A DNA stretch of 64,000 nucleotides from Aquarana catesbeiana. Taxonomy: Eukaryota > Chordata > Amphibia > Anura > Ranidae. The stretch lies in the NCBI RefSeq assembly GCF_042186555.1, contig NC_133326.1, forward strand, positions 99,756,625-99,820,624, read 5' to 3'. The notes under the pieces are model-generated. The model was not told the DNA's origin, ran no database searches, and was given only the letters and a program-made list of their open reading frames with translations. Positions 20,070-31,980 of the stretch are shown piece after piece; position 1 is the first letter of the stretch; each line of letters starts with the position of its first letter. Both the position numbers and the translations under genes were made by a program.

Positions 20070-21058
20070 ATGGGCAGAGATTCATCAAAGCTGGTTCTAA
20101 ATATTGCTGAACAATTTCAGAATAATGTTCCTTATTGTAAAATTGCAAAGACTTTAAGTATATCATCATCTACAGTACATACTATCATCAAAAGATTCAG
20201 AGAATCTGGAGAAATCTCTGTGTGCAAGGGACAAGGTTGAAGTGCAATATTGGATGCCTGTGATCTTCAGGCCCTCAGACAGCACTGCATTAAAATCAGA
20301 CATCATTCTGTGATGGACATCACTGCATGAGCTCAGAAATGCTTTCAAAAATCACTGCCTGTGAACACGGTTCGCCGTGCCATCCAAAAATACAAGGTAA
20401 AGCTCTATCATGCAAAGAAGAAGTCATATCATAACATGATCCAGAAATGTTTTCTCTGGGCCAAAGCTCATTAAAAATGGCCTGTTGCAAAGTGGAAAAC
20501 TGTTATGTGGTCAGACAAATCAAAATTTTACATTATTTTTGCCAACCATGGGCACTGTGTCCTCTGGACTTAAGAGAAGATTAATCTTTTTATCAGCGCT
20601 CAATTCAAAAGCCTGCATCTCTGATGGTATGGGGGAGCATTAGTGCATAGGGAATGGGCAGCTTGCACATTTGGGAAGGCACCATCAATGCTGAATGCTA
20701 TATAACACGGTTTTAGAGAGCATATGCTCTCATCCAAACAACGTCTTTTTCAGGAAAGGCCTTGTATTTTCCAGAATAACAATGCTAAACTGCATACTGC
20801 ATCTATGATAACAGCATGGCTTTGTAGTATAAGAGTCAGTGGGATTTAACTGGCCTACCTGCAGTCCAGACCTTTCACTTTTTAAAAATATTTGGTGCAT
20901 CTTGAAACAAAAAATATGACAAAGGACCCAGGACTGTTCTATAGAATCCTATATCAGGCAAAAATGGGACAACATTTCTCTCCCAAAACTCCAGCAACTG
21001 GTCTCCTTTGTTCCCAGACTGTTACAGTGTTGTTAAAGGAATAGGGGATGCTACACTC
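20070..21058 (+). pseudogene. Tc1-type transposase, decayed (5' part)
   Basis: This encoded a cut-and-paste Tc1 transposase. The ATG opens MGRDSSKLVLNIAEQF, followed by a helix-turn-helix segment (CKIAKTLSISSSTVHTIIKR) and a second HTH-like region. It then reaches the DDE domain, with WSDKSKF around the first Asp, FQNNNAKLH near the second (Asp changed to Asn) and the LACLQSRP block. At least six in-frame stops and small indels destroy it; the first stop is a TGA at about 20237. The last few codons lie beyond the piggyBac-like insertion at 26509-26560 (NMALSQLF). Confidence 0.85.
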
Positions 21059-21499
21059 TAACCACTTCAGCCCCGGAAGGATTTACCCCCCTTCCTGACC
21101 AGAGCACTTTTTACAATTTGGCACTGCATCGCTTTAACTGCTAATTGCGCGGTCATGCAATGCTGTACCCAAACGAAATTTGCGTCCTTTTCTTCCCACA
21201 AATAGAGCTTTCTTTTGATGGTATTTGATCACCTCTGCCGTTTTTATTTTTTGCGCTATAAACGGAAAAAGACTGAAAATTTTGAAAAAAAATGATATTT
21301 TCTACTTTTTGTTATAAAAAAATCCAATAAACTCAATTTTAGTCATACATTTAGGCCAAAATGTATTTGGTCACATGTCTTTGGTAAAAAAAATGTCAAT
21401 AAGCGTATATTTATTGGTTTGCGCAAAAGTTATAGCGTCTACAAACTAGGGTACATTTTCTGGAATTTACACAGCTTTTAGTTTATGACTGCCTATGTC

Positions 21500-22950
21500 A
21501 TTTCTTGAGGTGCTAAAATGGCAGGGCAGTACAAACCCCCCCCAAATGACCCCATTTTGGAAAGTAGACACCCCAAGGAAATTGCTGAGAGGCATGTTGA
21601 GCCCATTGAATATTAATTTTTTTGTCCCAAGTGATTGAATAATGACAAAAAAAAAAAAAAATTACAAAAAGTTGTCACTAAATGATATATTGCTCACACA
21701 GGCCATGGGCATATGTGGAATTGCACCCCAAAATACATTCAGCTGCTTCTCCTGAGTACGGGGATACCACATGTGTGTGACTTTTTGGGAGCCTAGCCGC
21801 GTACGGGGCCCCGAAAACCAATCACCGCCTTCAGGATTTCTAAGGGCGTACATTTTTGATTTCACTCCTCACTACCTATCACAGTTTTGAAGGCCATAAA
21901 AAGTCCAGATGGCACAAACCCCCCCCCCCCCAAATCACCCCATTTTGGAAAGTAGACACCCCAAGCTATTTGCTGAGAGGCATGTTGAGTCCATGGAATA
22001 TTTTATATTTTGACACAGTTGCGGGAAAGTGACAATTTTTTTTTTTTTTTGCACAAATTTGTCACCAAATGATATATTGCTCACACAGGCCATGGGCATA
22101 TGTGGAATTGCACCCCAAAATACATTTAGCTGCTTCTCCTGAGTATGGGGATACCACATGTGTGGGACTTTTTGGGAGCCTAGCCGCGTACGGGGCCCCG
22201 AAAACCCATCACCGCCTTCAGGATTTCTAAGGGTGTAAATGTTTGATTTCACTCTTCACTGCCTATCACAGTTTCGGAGGCCATGGAATGCCCAGGTGGC
22301 ACAACCCCCTCCCCCCCAAATGACCTCATTTTGGAAAGTAGACACCCCAAGATATTTGCTGAGAGGCATGGTGAGTATTTTGCAGCTCTCATTTGTTTTT
22401 GAAAATGAAGAAAGACAAGAAAAAACTTTTTTTTTCTTTTTTCAATTTTCAAAACTTTGTGACAAAAAGTGAGGTCTGCAAAATACTCACTATACCTCTC
22501 AGCAAATAGCTTGGGGTGTCTACTTTCCAAAATAGGGTCATTTAGGGGGGTTTTGTGCCACCTGGGCATTCCATGGCCTCCGAAACTGTGATAGGCAGTG
22601 AAGAGTGAAATCAAAAATTTACGCCCTTAGAAAGCCTGAAGGCGGTGCTTGGTTTTCGGGGTCCCGTACGCGGCTAGGCTCCCAAAAAGTCTCACACATG
22701 TGGTATACCCGTACTCAGGAGAAGCAACAGAATGTATTTTGGGGTGTAATTTCACATATTCCCATGGTATGTTTGAGCAATATATCATTTAGTGACAACT
22801 TTGTGCAAAAAAAAGAAAAAAAAAATTTGTCTTTTTCCCGCAACTTGTGTCACAATATAAAATATTCCATGGACTCAACATGCCTCTCAGCAAATAGCTT
22901 GGGGTGTCTACTTTCCAAAATGGGGTCATTTGGGGGGGGGGGGGGTTGAA
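21500..22950. repeat. ~370-bp units, direct and inverted
   Basis: Units carrying TTTTGGAAAGTAGACACCCC, GCTGAGAGGCATG, and the palindromic CCTAGCCGCGTACGGGGCCCC block. Two to three run in direct orientation (21500-22350) and one is inverted (about 22480-22950), with a hairpin axis near 22430. Open frames in both strands are repeat by-products. Confidence 0.8.
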
Positions 22951-24473
22951 CTATCCTGGCATTTTATGCACAACATTTAGAAGCTTATGTCACACATCAC
23001 CCACTCTTCTAACCACTTGAAGACAAAGTCCTTTCTGACACTTTTTGTTTACATGAAAAAATTATTTTTTTTTGCAAGAAAATTACTTTGAACCCCTAAA
23101 CATTATATATTTTTTTAAAGCAAATGCCCTACAGATTAAAATGGTGGGTGTTTCATTTTTTTTTCACACAGTATTTGCGCAGCGATTTTTCAAACGCATT
23201 TTTTGGGGAAAAAACACACTTTTTTAAATTTTAATGCACTAAAACACACTATATTGCCCAAATGTTTGATGAAATAAAAAAGATGATCTTAAGCCAAGTA
23301 CATGGATACCAAACATGACATGCTTTAAAATTGCGCACAAACGTGCAGTGGCAACAAAATAAATACATTTTTAAAAGCCTTTAAAAGCCTTTACAGGTTA
23401 CCACTTTAGATTTACAGAGGAGGTCTACTGCTAAAATTACTGCCCTCGATCTGACCTTCGCGGTGATACCTCACATGCATGGTGCAATTGCTGTTTACAT
23501 TTGACGCCAGACCGACGCTTGCATTCGCCTTAGCGCGAGAGCGGTGGGGGGGGGGGTTAGGGGGGGGCAGGGGTGCTTTTTTTTTTTTTTTTTTTATTAT
23601 TTTTTTGCTTTTTTATCTTATTTTTAAACTGTTCCTTTCATTTTTTTTTTAATCATTTTTATTGTTATCTCAGGGAATGTAAATATCCCCTATGATAGCA
23701 ATAGGTAGTGACAGGTACTCTCTTTTGAAAAAATTGGGGTCTATTAGACCCTAGATCTCTCCTCTGCCCTCAAAGCATCTGACCACACCAAGATCGGTGT
23801 GATAAAATGCTTTCCCAATTTCCCAATGGCGCTGTTTACATCCGGCGAAATCTAAGTCGTGAAATGCTCGTAGCTTCCGGTTTCTTAGGCCATAGAGATG
23901 TTTGGAGCCACTCTGGTCTCTGATCAGCTCTATGGTGAGCTGGCTGAATCACCGGCTGCATTCTCAGGTTCCCTGTTGAGACAGGAGAGCCAGAGAAAAA
24001 AAAGGAAGACGGTGGGGGGGGGGGCATTCCCTCCCACTGCTTGTAAAAGCAGTCTAGAGGCTAATTAGCCGCTAGGATTGCTTTTACACGAAAGCTGACC
24101 GCTGGCTGAAAAGAATGATACCAAGATGATACCTAAACCTGCAGGCATCATTCTGGTATAACCACTCAAAGTCGTGAATGGCGTACCTGAAGACAAAAAA
24201 ATGGTTAGCAATAAAACACAGTAAACGGTAAAGTATAAAAAATTACATACCTGAAAAGCAAACGTGATAAAACATAATAACAATAAAACATTGCAGAATA
24301 ACAATGAAACGACAACTATTATTTTTTATATATTTTTTTTTTTTTTTTACACTCTTTTTTGTAACTAACTTTTATAACTGTAACCGGTTCCAGGTTTGGG
24401 TCTCTCAAAATGTGATGGCATCTTGGGAGACCCTGTGAAAGTGTGCCTAGTCTGTGCAGTGCTGTACCCTGCG

Positions 24474-24864
24474 CTAATACTCAACTAGTGTATGGTAGCG
24501 TTCAAAACATTCACCAATGCAAAGACCAGGATTGTCAGGGCAGGAGGGACAATAATAGCGGGTGTCACGCCTATATCCGTGCTTGCTGCAGACACGACAT
24601 CTTTTTTGGGGGGGATCGTTGGATAGGGGTACTCGGGAGGACATAAAGAAAATGCCTCTCATGCAGCTGACTGCATTTGGTTGGGGATGTGAATGGGGGA
24701 AGTACGGGTGCTGCAGAAGCGGTGGGTTCCCAATTAGGATTGGCGAATGCAGCAGGAAGGGTATTATGGGCACGACGGGCCTGTGTTTGTCTTCTTGGTG
24801 GCAGCGGGACACTACTTGTGCTTGCCACCTCACCAGCTTGAGCTGCACTTATGGGACTCGCCAC
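24474..24864 (-). pseudogene. piggyBac transposase, C-terminal remnant
   Basis: The minus strand encodes the cysteine-rich zinc-binding C-terminus of a piggyBac transposase: KRCRVCSKHGYRRDTRYYC, then CPDNPGLCIGECFERYHTL. This is the CxxC...CxxC..CFxxYHT pattern of the family. The upstream part (LHERHFLYVLPST) is in a different frame, with the shift at a G-run near 24607. The DDD catalytic domain is missing, so only about the last 100 of some 600 residues remain. Confidence 0.8.
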
Positions 24865-24929
24865 GTCACCAAGCGTTACTGCAGTGCTGGTTTGACTACA
24901 ACCAGGGTGTACTAGGCCGCTGGTGCTTG

Positions 24930-25630
24930 CCAGTTCACCAAAATGCTACCAAAAAAACTGTTAGGGATCAGGCCTGACTCTGCGAACGTTGCAGTTATGC
25001 GTTTAGTGTTTTGTAAGTGACAGTGATCGATCGATACAGCACTTGGGTGGGCTGGGCTGGGCCGGGCGGAGGGGCAAAACGCAGGTGCTAGCAGGTACCT
25101 GGGCTGTTCCCACCAACGCTGCGTTTTTGGGAACCCTAAACTGCTGGGGATTCTAGTATAGATCTGATCAGATCAGATATTGATCCGTTCAGATACTATA
25201 CCACTAAGGGAGGTGTACGGTGTGTGCGTGGGTGTTAGCGGTACTGGTGCTAACCTGACGCTGCTTGGGGCTAGTGTTTGCCAGTTCACCAAAATGCTAC
25301 CAAAAAAACTGTTAGCGATCGCAGGGATCAGGCCTGACTCTGCAAACGCTGCAGTTATGCGTTTAGTGTTTTGTAAGTGACAGTGATCGATCGATACTGC
25401 ACTTAAGTGGGCTGGGCTGGGCTGGGCGGAGGAGCAAAACGCAGGTGCTAGCAGGTATCTGTTCTGATCCCGCTAACACTGCATTTTTGGGAACCCTAAA
25501 CTGCTGGGGACGCTAGTATAGATCTGATCGGATCAGATATTGATCCGTTCAAATACTATACCACTAAGGGAGGCGTATGCTGCGTGCGTGGGTGTTAGCA
25601 GTACTGGCGCTAATCTGACGCTGCCTGGGG
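24930..25630 (+). repeat. Tandem duplication, period 351 bp
   Basis: Two successive copies start at CCAGTTCACCAAAATGCTAC (24930 and 25281). They differ at a modest number of positions and contain the palindrome GATCTGATCAGATCAGATC-like block. Confidence 0.85.
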
Positions 25631-26508
25631 CGACGCATATCACCGCCGGGCGATCAGGGGGCTAAACCTTTATTCGGTAATAAACGGCAGGTGCCCTGAC
25701 ACTATATAAAATAAACGAACTAACCAGTGTCACCCGTAACACTTATACGGTGATCAGTGGTGAAAGGGTTAACTAGGGGGCAATCAAGAGGTTAAAACAT
25801 TTATTAGATAGTATATAGGGGTCCCTGACGCTATAAAACGCTGACGGCGAACCTAAATATTTACCTCTCTAACTAGCGTCACCAGTGACATTATTACAGC
25901 AATCAGAAAAATGATCGCTTAGTGACACTGGCGACGGGGGGTGATCAAGGGGTTAAAACTTTATTAGGGGCGGTTAGGGGGGTATCCTAGGCCTAAAGGG
26001 GGCTAACACTAACTGCCCTAACACACTAACTGTCACAAACTGACACCATGCAGTAATCAGAAAAAAAAAAAAAAAAACTGCTTGGTGTCAGTGTGACGGG
26101 GGGGGGGGGGAGGGGTGATCGGGGGGCGATCGGGGGGGATCGGGGGTGTAATGTGTGCCTGGCATGTTCTACTGAGTGTGTGAGTGTGTGTTTTACACTC
26201 ACAGTGATGTCTTCTCTCCTCGGCGCCGGAATGGAAAATACCAAGCCGAGGAGAGATGACATCATTTCCTTTGCTGCTGTTTAGCATACAGCAGCAAAGG
26301 AAGATTCTCATTGGCTGGGAGCGATCGCGAGGGGGGGCCACGAACGGATGGTCTCCCCCTCACCTCTCATCGCTCCCAGACCAAAGCCGACCACCTCGGG
26401 CACCGGGACCCCCCGCCCGCGGGAGGCAGATCAAGTACAGGTACGTGATTCTGCCTGCCCGTGCCATTCTGCTGACATATATCGTCGTGAGGCGGTCGGC
26501 AAGTGACT

Positions 26509-26703
26509 AAACATGGCCCTATCCCAACTTTTTTGAGATGTGTTGCTGCAAAATAGCCTTTTTTTTAAATGGTACATATTCTCAGTTTAAACATTCAATA
26601 TGTTTTCTATTTTCTATTGTAAATAAAATATGAGTTTAGGAGATTAGCATTCTGTTTTTATGTAGATTTTACACATCATCCCGACTTTTTTGGAATTGGA
26701 GAT
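26509..26703 (+). mobile_element. Tc1 3' end (continuation)
   Basis: Final codons of the Tc1 transposase, 3' untranslated region and right terminal repeat (CCCGACTTTTTTGGAATTGG) of the element that starts at 17261. Confidence 0.75.
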
Positions 26704-26807
26704 ATATATACATAGATATATATACATTGGTGTTTAGTGTGCCACATCTAACTTAGCAAATAGAAAATGTAATGCCATAATATAGTAAAACATTTGACCA
26801 ATTCAAT

Positions 26808-26945
26808 ATTAGATTGTAAGCTCTCGGAACTAGGCCCCTCCTACCCTCTTGTGTTGAATTGTATTTAACTGTGCTATCTCCCTTTATAATGTAAAGTGCT
26901 GAGCAAACTCTTGACGCTATATAAATTGTGTATAATAATAATAAT
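26808..26945 (+). repeat. Dispersed repeat ending (AAT)n
   Basis: 'gattgtaagctctcggaac ... cgctataaaa-like tail ... (ATA)n'. The same family lies in reverse at 47455-47600 (attattatt...tatatagcgcc...gagcttacaatct). Class uncertain: an amphibian SINE or LINE 3' tail. Confidence 0.55.
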
Positions 26946-27468
26946 TTTACAAGCCTGGTAGAACAAAAGTTTCCCTGTTAGAGAGATATTTTATGATATT
27001 CCATAAATGAAAAAAACGTAACTGGCTGTAACAAATAATTTATAGCAAAATGACTTTGCTGAAAATATACATAATAATACATAAATCACATACTGAACTG
27101 TTGTCTGATTCTCATTCATAGAAATGGAGAACCAAAGCAGAGTTGTTGACAGTAGTAACTAATTAAGGTCCCTTGTTTATTTATGGAAACAGTTAAACAA
27201 GAATTCTTATTGATGGCAATAGGAAATGTTTCCTTACAAGTCTCATAGATCAGCAGATATTAAAATGGTACCAAAAGCAAATTTGAAATTTGAAATATTA
27301 AATACATACATCGATAGCTAAAAGAGTTGCCTACAAATAAATGCATTTAATGCAAAATAGACAGTTGTTTATTTTTTCTAAAGCACACCGTGAAAACTAG
27401 CATCAACACTCATATACATATGGTGACTTACAGGCATTTCAGTTGAACTGTACAATATAAAGACATAC

Positions 27469-27600
27469 CTTTTGAGATCCAGAAGATGAGCCCTTTAGTG
27501 ATGTGCGTTTGAAGGATCCGCTCATCCTTCGTAAAGAACCTGAGAACTTTCCTCCTCTAGATCCAACAGGTCTTTTGCCCCCTTGCCCTTTCCCCTCCAT
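27469..27600 (-). CDS. Probable host first coding exon, product unknown
   Basis: 44 codons from ATG at 27600 to a strong donor (AAG|GTATGT, intron base 1 at 27468), ending in phase 0. The only in-frame stop upstream is TAA 24 nt before the ATG, so the ATG is the natural start. The peptide begins MEGKGQGGKRPVGSRGGKFS and continues with LRRMSGSF and FKRTSLKG: basic, Ser/Gly-rich, with two PKA-type sites (RRMS, KRTS) and probably disordered. There is no similarity to any transposon protein here. I do not recognise the gene. Later exons would lie at lower coordinates or beyond the window; none was identified, so much of 1-27 kb may be intron. Confidence 0.5.
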
Positions 27601-28795
27601 GAATAATCTAGCAGCACTAGGCCATTAAGGAGAATTTTATAGTCATTCATGTAGCCTAAGCTACAGTTCCAAGGAGCTGCAGCTTAGGAGAGTGGTAGAA
27701 AACATGCCAAAGTCTTTAAAGACATGATATTTCTAATGAGAAATCCAAGAGTCTAAGAGGCATAGCTAGCAGGGAATAAGCTATCATGGAGAGGGAACAA
27801 ACTGAGCAACACATGGGTACAGACTGCTGCATCCCAACCCCCCTTGCTACAGCCTCTATAATCAGGCTTAATGCACGCAGCTCGAGCAAGCTATGGTTTT
27901 TAATGGATGGAGATTTAATAAATGGTGATTGAAGGTAAATCTACTTTGTGAAGCATCAGCCCAAAAAGTTTTTTTTTTTTCCAAAGCAAAACATAGGTCA
28001 ATCATTCTGGTATCACTGCAAAAGGAGCAGATGGTCTCTAGGCCAGAAGCTAGGAGACTCCACAGTGAAATGTCAGGAGCAGCTTGTGCAGCAAAAGTGC
28101 CTACAGCAGATCTATAGATAAGGACAAGATCTGGATCATAAAAACAAGGATAGGCTTAGCATAATGCTGAGCAAAACAGAGCGACACAGTGTGCAAAGTC
28201 CATCCAGAGAGAAGTGACATCCCGCTACAGTATATTCACACTCCTGGAGCACACTACAGCAATCTCTGCTTTGAGAAGATTACAAATTTATTTATATCCT
28301 TAGTTACCAAAAATAACTATTTGATATCTCTCAGCGCTTAAAGAGCCACTAAACCAGAAACATGTTTTGCATTCACAGTAATGCAAAAAACAAATATTTT
28401 TATTGTTATTTTACATTGTATGCACTTTCAAGCATTGGTCAATTGAACATGTTTTTTGCCAACCTATTGCAAAGTAATTCAACATTATTTTTTTCAAGTT
28501 GAAATGAACGGGTCGCACACTTATGCCATTGCTGATGTAAAGAAAAAGAAAAAAACGTAACACCGTTTGTACAGAGGTAAAGAATCAAAAGAAAAGCACC
28601 ATAAACCAAGCAGTTTGATTCGAATAATTTAGTAATTGAAATCTGTATCAATGACACACTTCCTAAATAAGACACCTTTATACTAGAAAACATAAAACAT
28701 ATAAAATGTACAAAACATTGTTAAAAAGACAATTTGGATTATCAACCCACATGCTGGAAATTCTATGATAATTATCTCAGATATCCAAAAACGTA
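27601..28795. other. Unassigned; possible upstream region of the exon
   Basis: If the 27469-27600 exon is real, this contains its 5' UTR and promoter. No CpG island or clear TATA box was identified. No repeat recognised. Confidence 0.3.
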
Positions 28796-29299
28796 TTACT
28801 ACTAATACGGTGATCTGCGATTTTTAGCGGGGACTGTGACATTGCGGCGGACAGATCAAGCACTTTTGACACTTTTTTGGGACCATTGACATTTATACAG
28901 CAATCAGAGCTAAAAATAGCCACTGATTACAGTATAAATGTCACTGGCAGGGAAGGGGTTAACACTAGGGGGCGATCAAGGGGTTAAGTGTTTCCTAGGG
29001 AGCTGTTTCTAACTGTATGGGGGCTGGGATGACAGCAGATCTCACTCTATCCCCCTGACAGAACGGGGATCTGTTTGTTTACACTGACAGATCCCCATTC
29101 TGCCTGTCTCTGGATCGATCGCGGGTGGCCAAAGGACATCGAGTCCACCAGACCTGGTGGTTGCCTCCCCCGCTAGCTAATGGGCGTGCGTGCGTCCACA
29201 GATTACCGTGTACACGCCCAGCGTACAACGATGACGATTCGTGCAGGGAAGCCAACCTGCCGCAGTACAACTGCGGGGGCTGGTCTGTGACTAGTTAAA
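28796..29299. mobile_element. piggyBac-like MITE, truncated copy
   Basis: Matches the right half of the 37628-38556 copy (in reverse): 'ggactgtgacatt', 'cactggcagggaaggggtta', 'gatcaaggggttaa', and a right end at TTAA (29296-29299). The other half is missing. Confidence 0.65.
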
Positions 29300-29779
29300 G
29301 GTATTTTGTGCACGTCAATAATATGCAATTATTTTTTTTTCTTGGGAGCCTGTAAAGTATTGACCCGTGATCAGAGGATCATGGGTGCAATGTCAGACTC
29401 TTGCAGGCTGTCAGTACAATGTTTACCCATGTCTCTGATACAGGCAGGCAGTTACTGAAGTCCAGGAAGCTCAATGGTTTATGAGAGCGCTCACCAGCGC
29501 CCTCACAGTACATTGAGAACTACAAGCTGTCAGCCACAATGGCAGACTATAGTAGTAGTTCGATCATTCACAGAACTCTGGGAATTAATAATGCAGTCTT
29601 GAGGGTGGAGTGCCGCATGGCAGCACTATTTTCAAATTGTGACAACAAGTGTGGGGAGAGGATCCCCGGGCTGTTGTTGTCAAAGGAAAGAAGGCGGATC
29701 GGGGGTGAGGTGGTGGATGCTAAACATGTTACACCCTTAATACACATGTAACATGTTGAGAAAGGTGAACTTATCCTTT
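29300..29779. other. Unassigned stretch
   Basis: No feature recognised. Confidence 0.35.
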
Positions 29780-29925
29780 AATGGTTAGCACTTTTGCTTT
29801 GCAGCACTGGAAGTTTGGTGCAAGTCCCTGTCTCAAGAAAATATAGGCATTAAGTTTGTAAGTTCTCCCTGCACTTGTGTGGGTTTCCCCCAGGGTTCTG
29901 GTTTCCTTTCACTCCAAAGACATGC
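29780..29925 (+). repeat. tRNA-type SINE fragment
   Basis: The head has Pol III-like boxes (TGGTTAGCACTTTTGCTT as box A region, GGTGCAAGTCC as a worn box B). The body 'gtgggtttcccccagggttc' and 'ccaaagacatgctgg' is a block found in many fish and amphibian SINEs. Truncated at the right. Confidence 0.6.
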
Positions 29926-30195
29926 TGGCCCTAGAACGATATTCCACTGAATATGCCCAAGATGGTGGGCTCACGATCTACTTCAACAGCTGTTTAAAAA
30001 AGAAGCATTTAGAATCCCTAGGGAGAAAAGCGTTGCTGAATTATAAATTAACAATTAAGGCTGACGCCCTTCGTTGTTTCGGGAGAGGACTCCAGTGTCT
30101 GCAAATAAGCCAGTTGGTTTTATGTGATTCTAACACCCATAAAATGCAGGCTTACTACAAAAGATATTGCACACAACAAAAATAGTTTACAAAAT

Positions 30196-31159
30196 TAAAG
30201 CGTTTGTTAACCTAAAAAAAAAAAAATGGAATGGATCCTGTTCCTTTAAAGCATGAATAACAGCACAGTGCGTATGCTGTCTAATTTGGCCCCCTGTATC
30301 ATCTAAAATACCTGGCTGATCCTGCCTGGTTCTGCCCACCCCTCTGTAAACTGACAACGATTTATCATGGCTGCTGAGCCCTGACACCGCGGTCAGTTTA
30401 CGTGCCTCTGTCATCCGCAGCTCTCCTCTGTCCTTCTCTGTCCCCTTCTCCCCCCCTCCCTGCCTGTCAGCTTGTGCCAGTTCCCATCCCTCCCCTCCTG
30501 CTGCTGAAATAACGTTATAATTTTCAAGCTATCCCCTGTGTTAGATGCTAAATAACACAGATAAATGCTATGTCTCGACTGTATGTGCTTTATTAAAATA
30601 ATGCATCTGTCACTGGCATAAATAACTTCTGTGAATCATTCAGCTATATGCATTTAAATTTTAACTTGAGCTAGTGAAATCTGTTAACAGGTTTTTTTCA
30701 AAAGCCTGTAAATAGATTCTGGAAAATGTAAAACAAAACACCCCATTCAGTTTTAAATAGAAATGAAAGGCAAATCATTTGTGCATAGATATACAAAAAA
30801 CATTATATACACTTTTTCCCCTTTTTTATAAGTTATTATAACTTTTGGGCCCAGCCGCATACAAGCTGGGGGGAGGAGAAACAATGGCACTGAACTTCCC
30901 AGTGAATGGCCATGCAGGGGGGGTGTCATGACAAATCATTGGAGGAGAGCAGGCTGAGTTCCCAGCAAAGCTATAGAACTGACCAGGCTGTGCTCTCATG
31001 CCTAGTGTGGTCAGTTTTTAATAGGAGAGCAGAGGGACTGGCAGGAACACCAGGGACTGCACACAAAGAAAGCAATACAAAGAGAACAGGATATTTTTTC
31101 ATACAAGTACATGGTACAGTAAATGTAAATGTTAAATGTTGGGTTTACATACTCTTTAA
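30196..31159. mobile_element. Possible MITE, TTAAAG ends
   Basis: Left TTAAAGCGTTTGTTAACC and right GGGTTTACATACTCTTTAA are imperfect inverted repeats about 1 kb apart. Similar TTAAAG termini occur at 12408. No coding content recognised. Confidence 0.4.
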
Positions 31160-31457
31160 ATTCATTCAGTCAGCTTGGCAGCCAGGCAACAATTATTTTC
31201 AGAAGTCAACAATTGCAGGATCCATATAACTCTCAGCTACTAGTACTTTCAGATAAACAAGTCAGTAATGATAGAAGTTCAGTCTGTGGCTGCTGACAGC
31301 CCCTGTTGTGTATACATCTTATCTCCTTTCAGTGTGCTTTTTATTTTTAGTTTATCTAAAATATTTTATCAATATAGCCCCATTTTTTAAATTATGATGT
31401 TTCCTTTAAATGTGGAGATAATAACATTGTTTTTTTTTTAATGATGACAATTCTTCT

Positions 31458-31465
31458 CTCTATAG
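31458..31465 (+). repeat. hAT target duplication, left
   Basis: CTCTATAG, identical to 31973-31980. Confidence 0.85.
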
Positions 31466-31972
31466 CAGTGATCTCCAAACTGTGGCCCGGAGGCCAAATT
31501 CGGCCCCTTGCTTGCTTTTATCCGGCCCTTGGGGCACTGTTCCTCTCACTGATAGGAGACACTATTCCCCACACTGACACCAACTATGGAGCACTATTCT
31601 TCCTACTAATTCCAATTATGGGGTTCTATTCCTTCCGCTGACATCAATGATGGGTTACTGTTCTTCCTACTGACACCAATGATGGGGCACTATTCTTCCT
31701 ACTGATACCATTGATGGGACACTATTCGTTCTTCTGACACCAACGTCGGGGTACTATTATTTCCACTGACACCAATGATGGGGTACTATTGTTTTCACTG
31801 ACACCAATGATGGGGTACTATTCTTCCCACTGACACCTATGATGCAGTACAATTCCTCCCACTGACACCAATGTTGGGGTACTATTCTTCCCACTGACAC
31901 CAACATCTCGCCCTCCCTGAAGTCTGAAGAACAGTAAATTGTTCCTTTGCTTAAAAAGTTTGGAGGCCCCTG
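31466..31972. mobile_element. hAT-type MITE with 32-bp minisatellite
   Basis: Termini CAGTGATCTCCAAACT and AGTTTGGAGGCCCCTG are inverted repeats of the hAT CAGNG type, flanked by an exact 8-bp duplication CTCTATAG. The interior from about 31530 to 31910 is a minisatellite of roughly 12 units (ACTGACACCAATGATGGGGT then ACTATTCTTCC). Confidence 0.9.
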
Positions 31973-31980
31973 CTCTATAG

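Larger units (their letters stand above)
21060..26508. mobile_element. piggyBac-like composite element
   Basis: The ends read CCACTTCAGCCCCGG (left) and CGGTCGGCAAGTGA (right), flanked by CTAA. The Tc1 reading frame resumes correctly if the segment is removed with a CTAA duplication plus a 2-bp slip. The same termini occur in a 0.93-kb copy at 37628-38556. The interior contains direct and inverted 0.37-kb repeats (21500-22950), a second piggyBac-like terminus at about 23009, a transposase C-terminal remnant (24474-24864) and a 351-bp tandem duplication (24930-25630). TTAA is the usual piggyBac target; CTAA is a known minor variant. Confidence 0.65.
17261..26703 (+). mobile_element. Tc1/mariner element split by two insertions
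   Basis: Imperfect terminal repeats are visible: the left end reads CAATGCCTTTTTCAAAAAAC-TCGGGA and the right end is the complement of a TTCCAAAAAAGTCGGGAT-like block, next to TA. Three Tc1 pieces (17261-17557, 20043-21058, 26509-26703) join into a conventional 1.5-kb Tc1. The gaps are the 2.5-kb palindromic element and the 5.4-kb piggyBac-like composite, so two later transpositions landed in one older copy. Confidence 0.8.

Noticed and set aside
29780..29925. Functional tRNA gene
   Set aside because: Only Pol III-like boxes and the SINE body are present; no acceptor stem or anticodon arm can be drawn.
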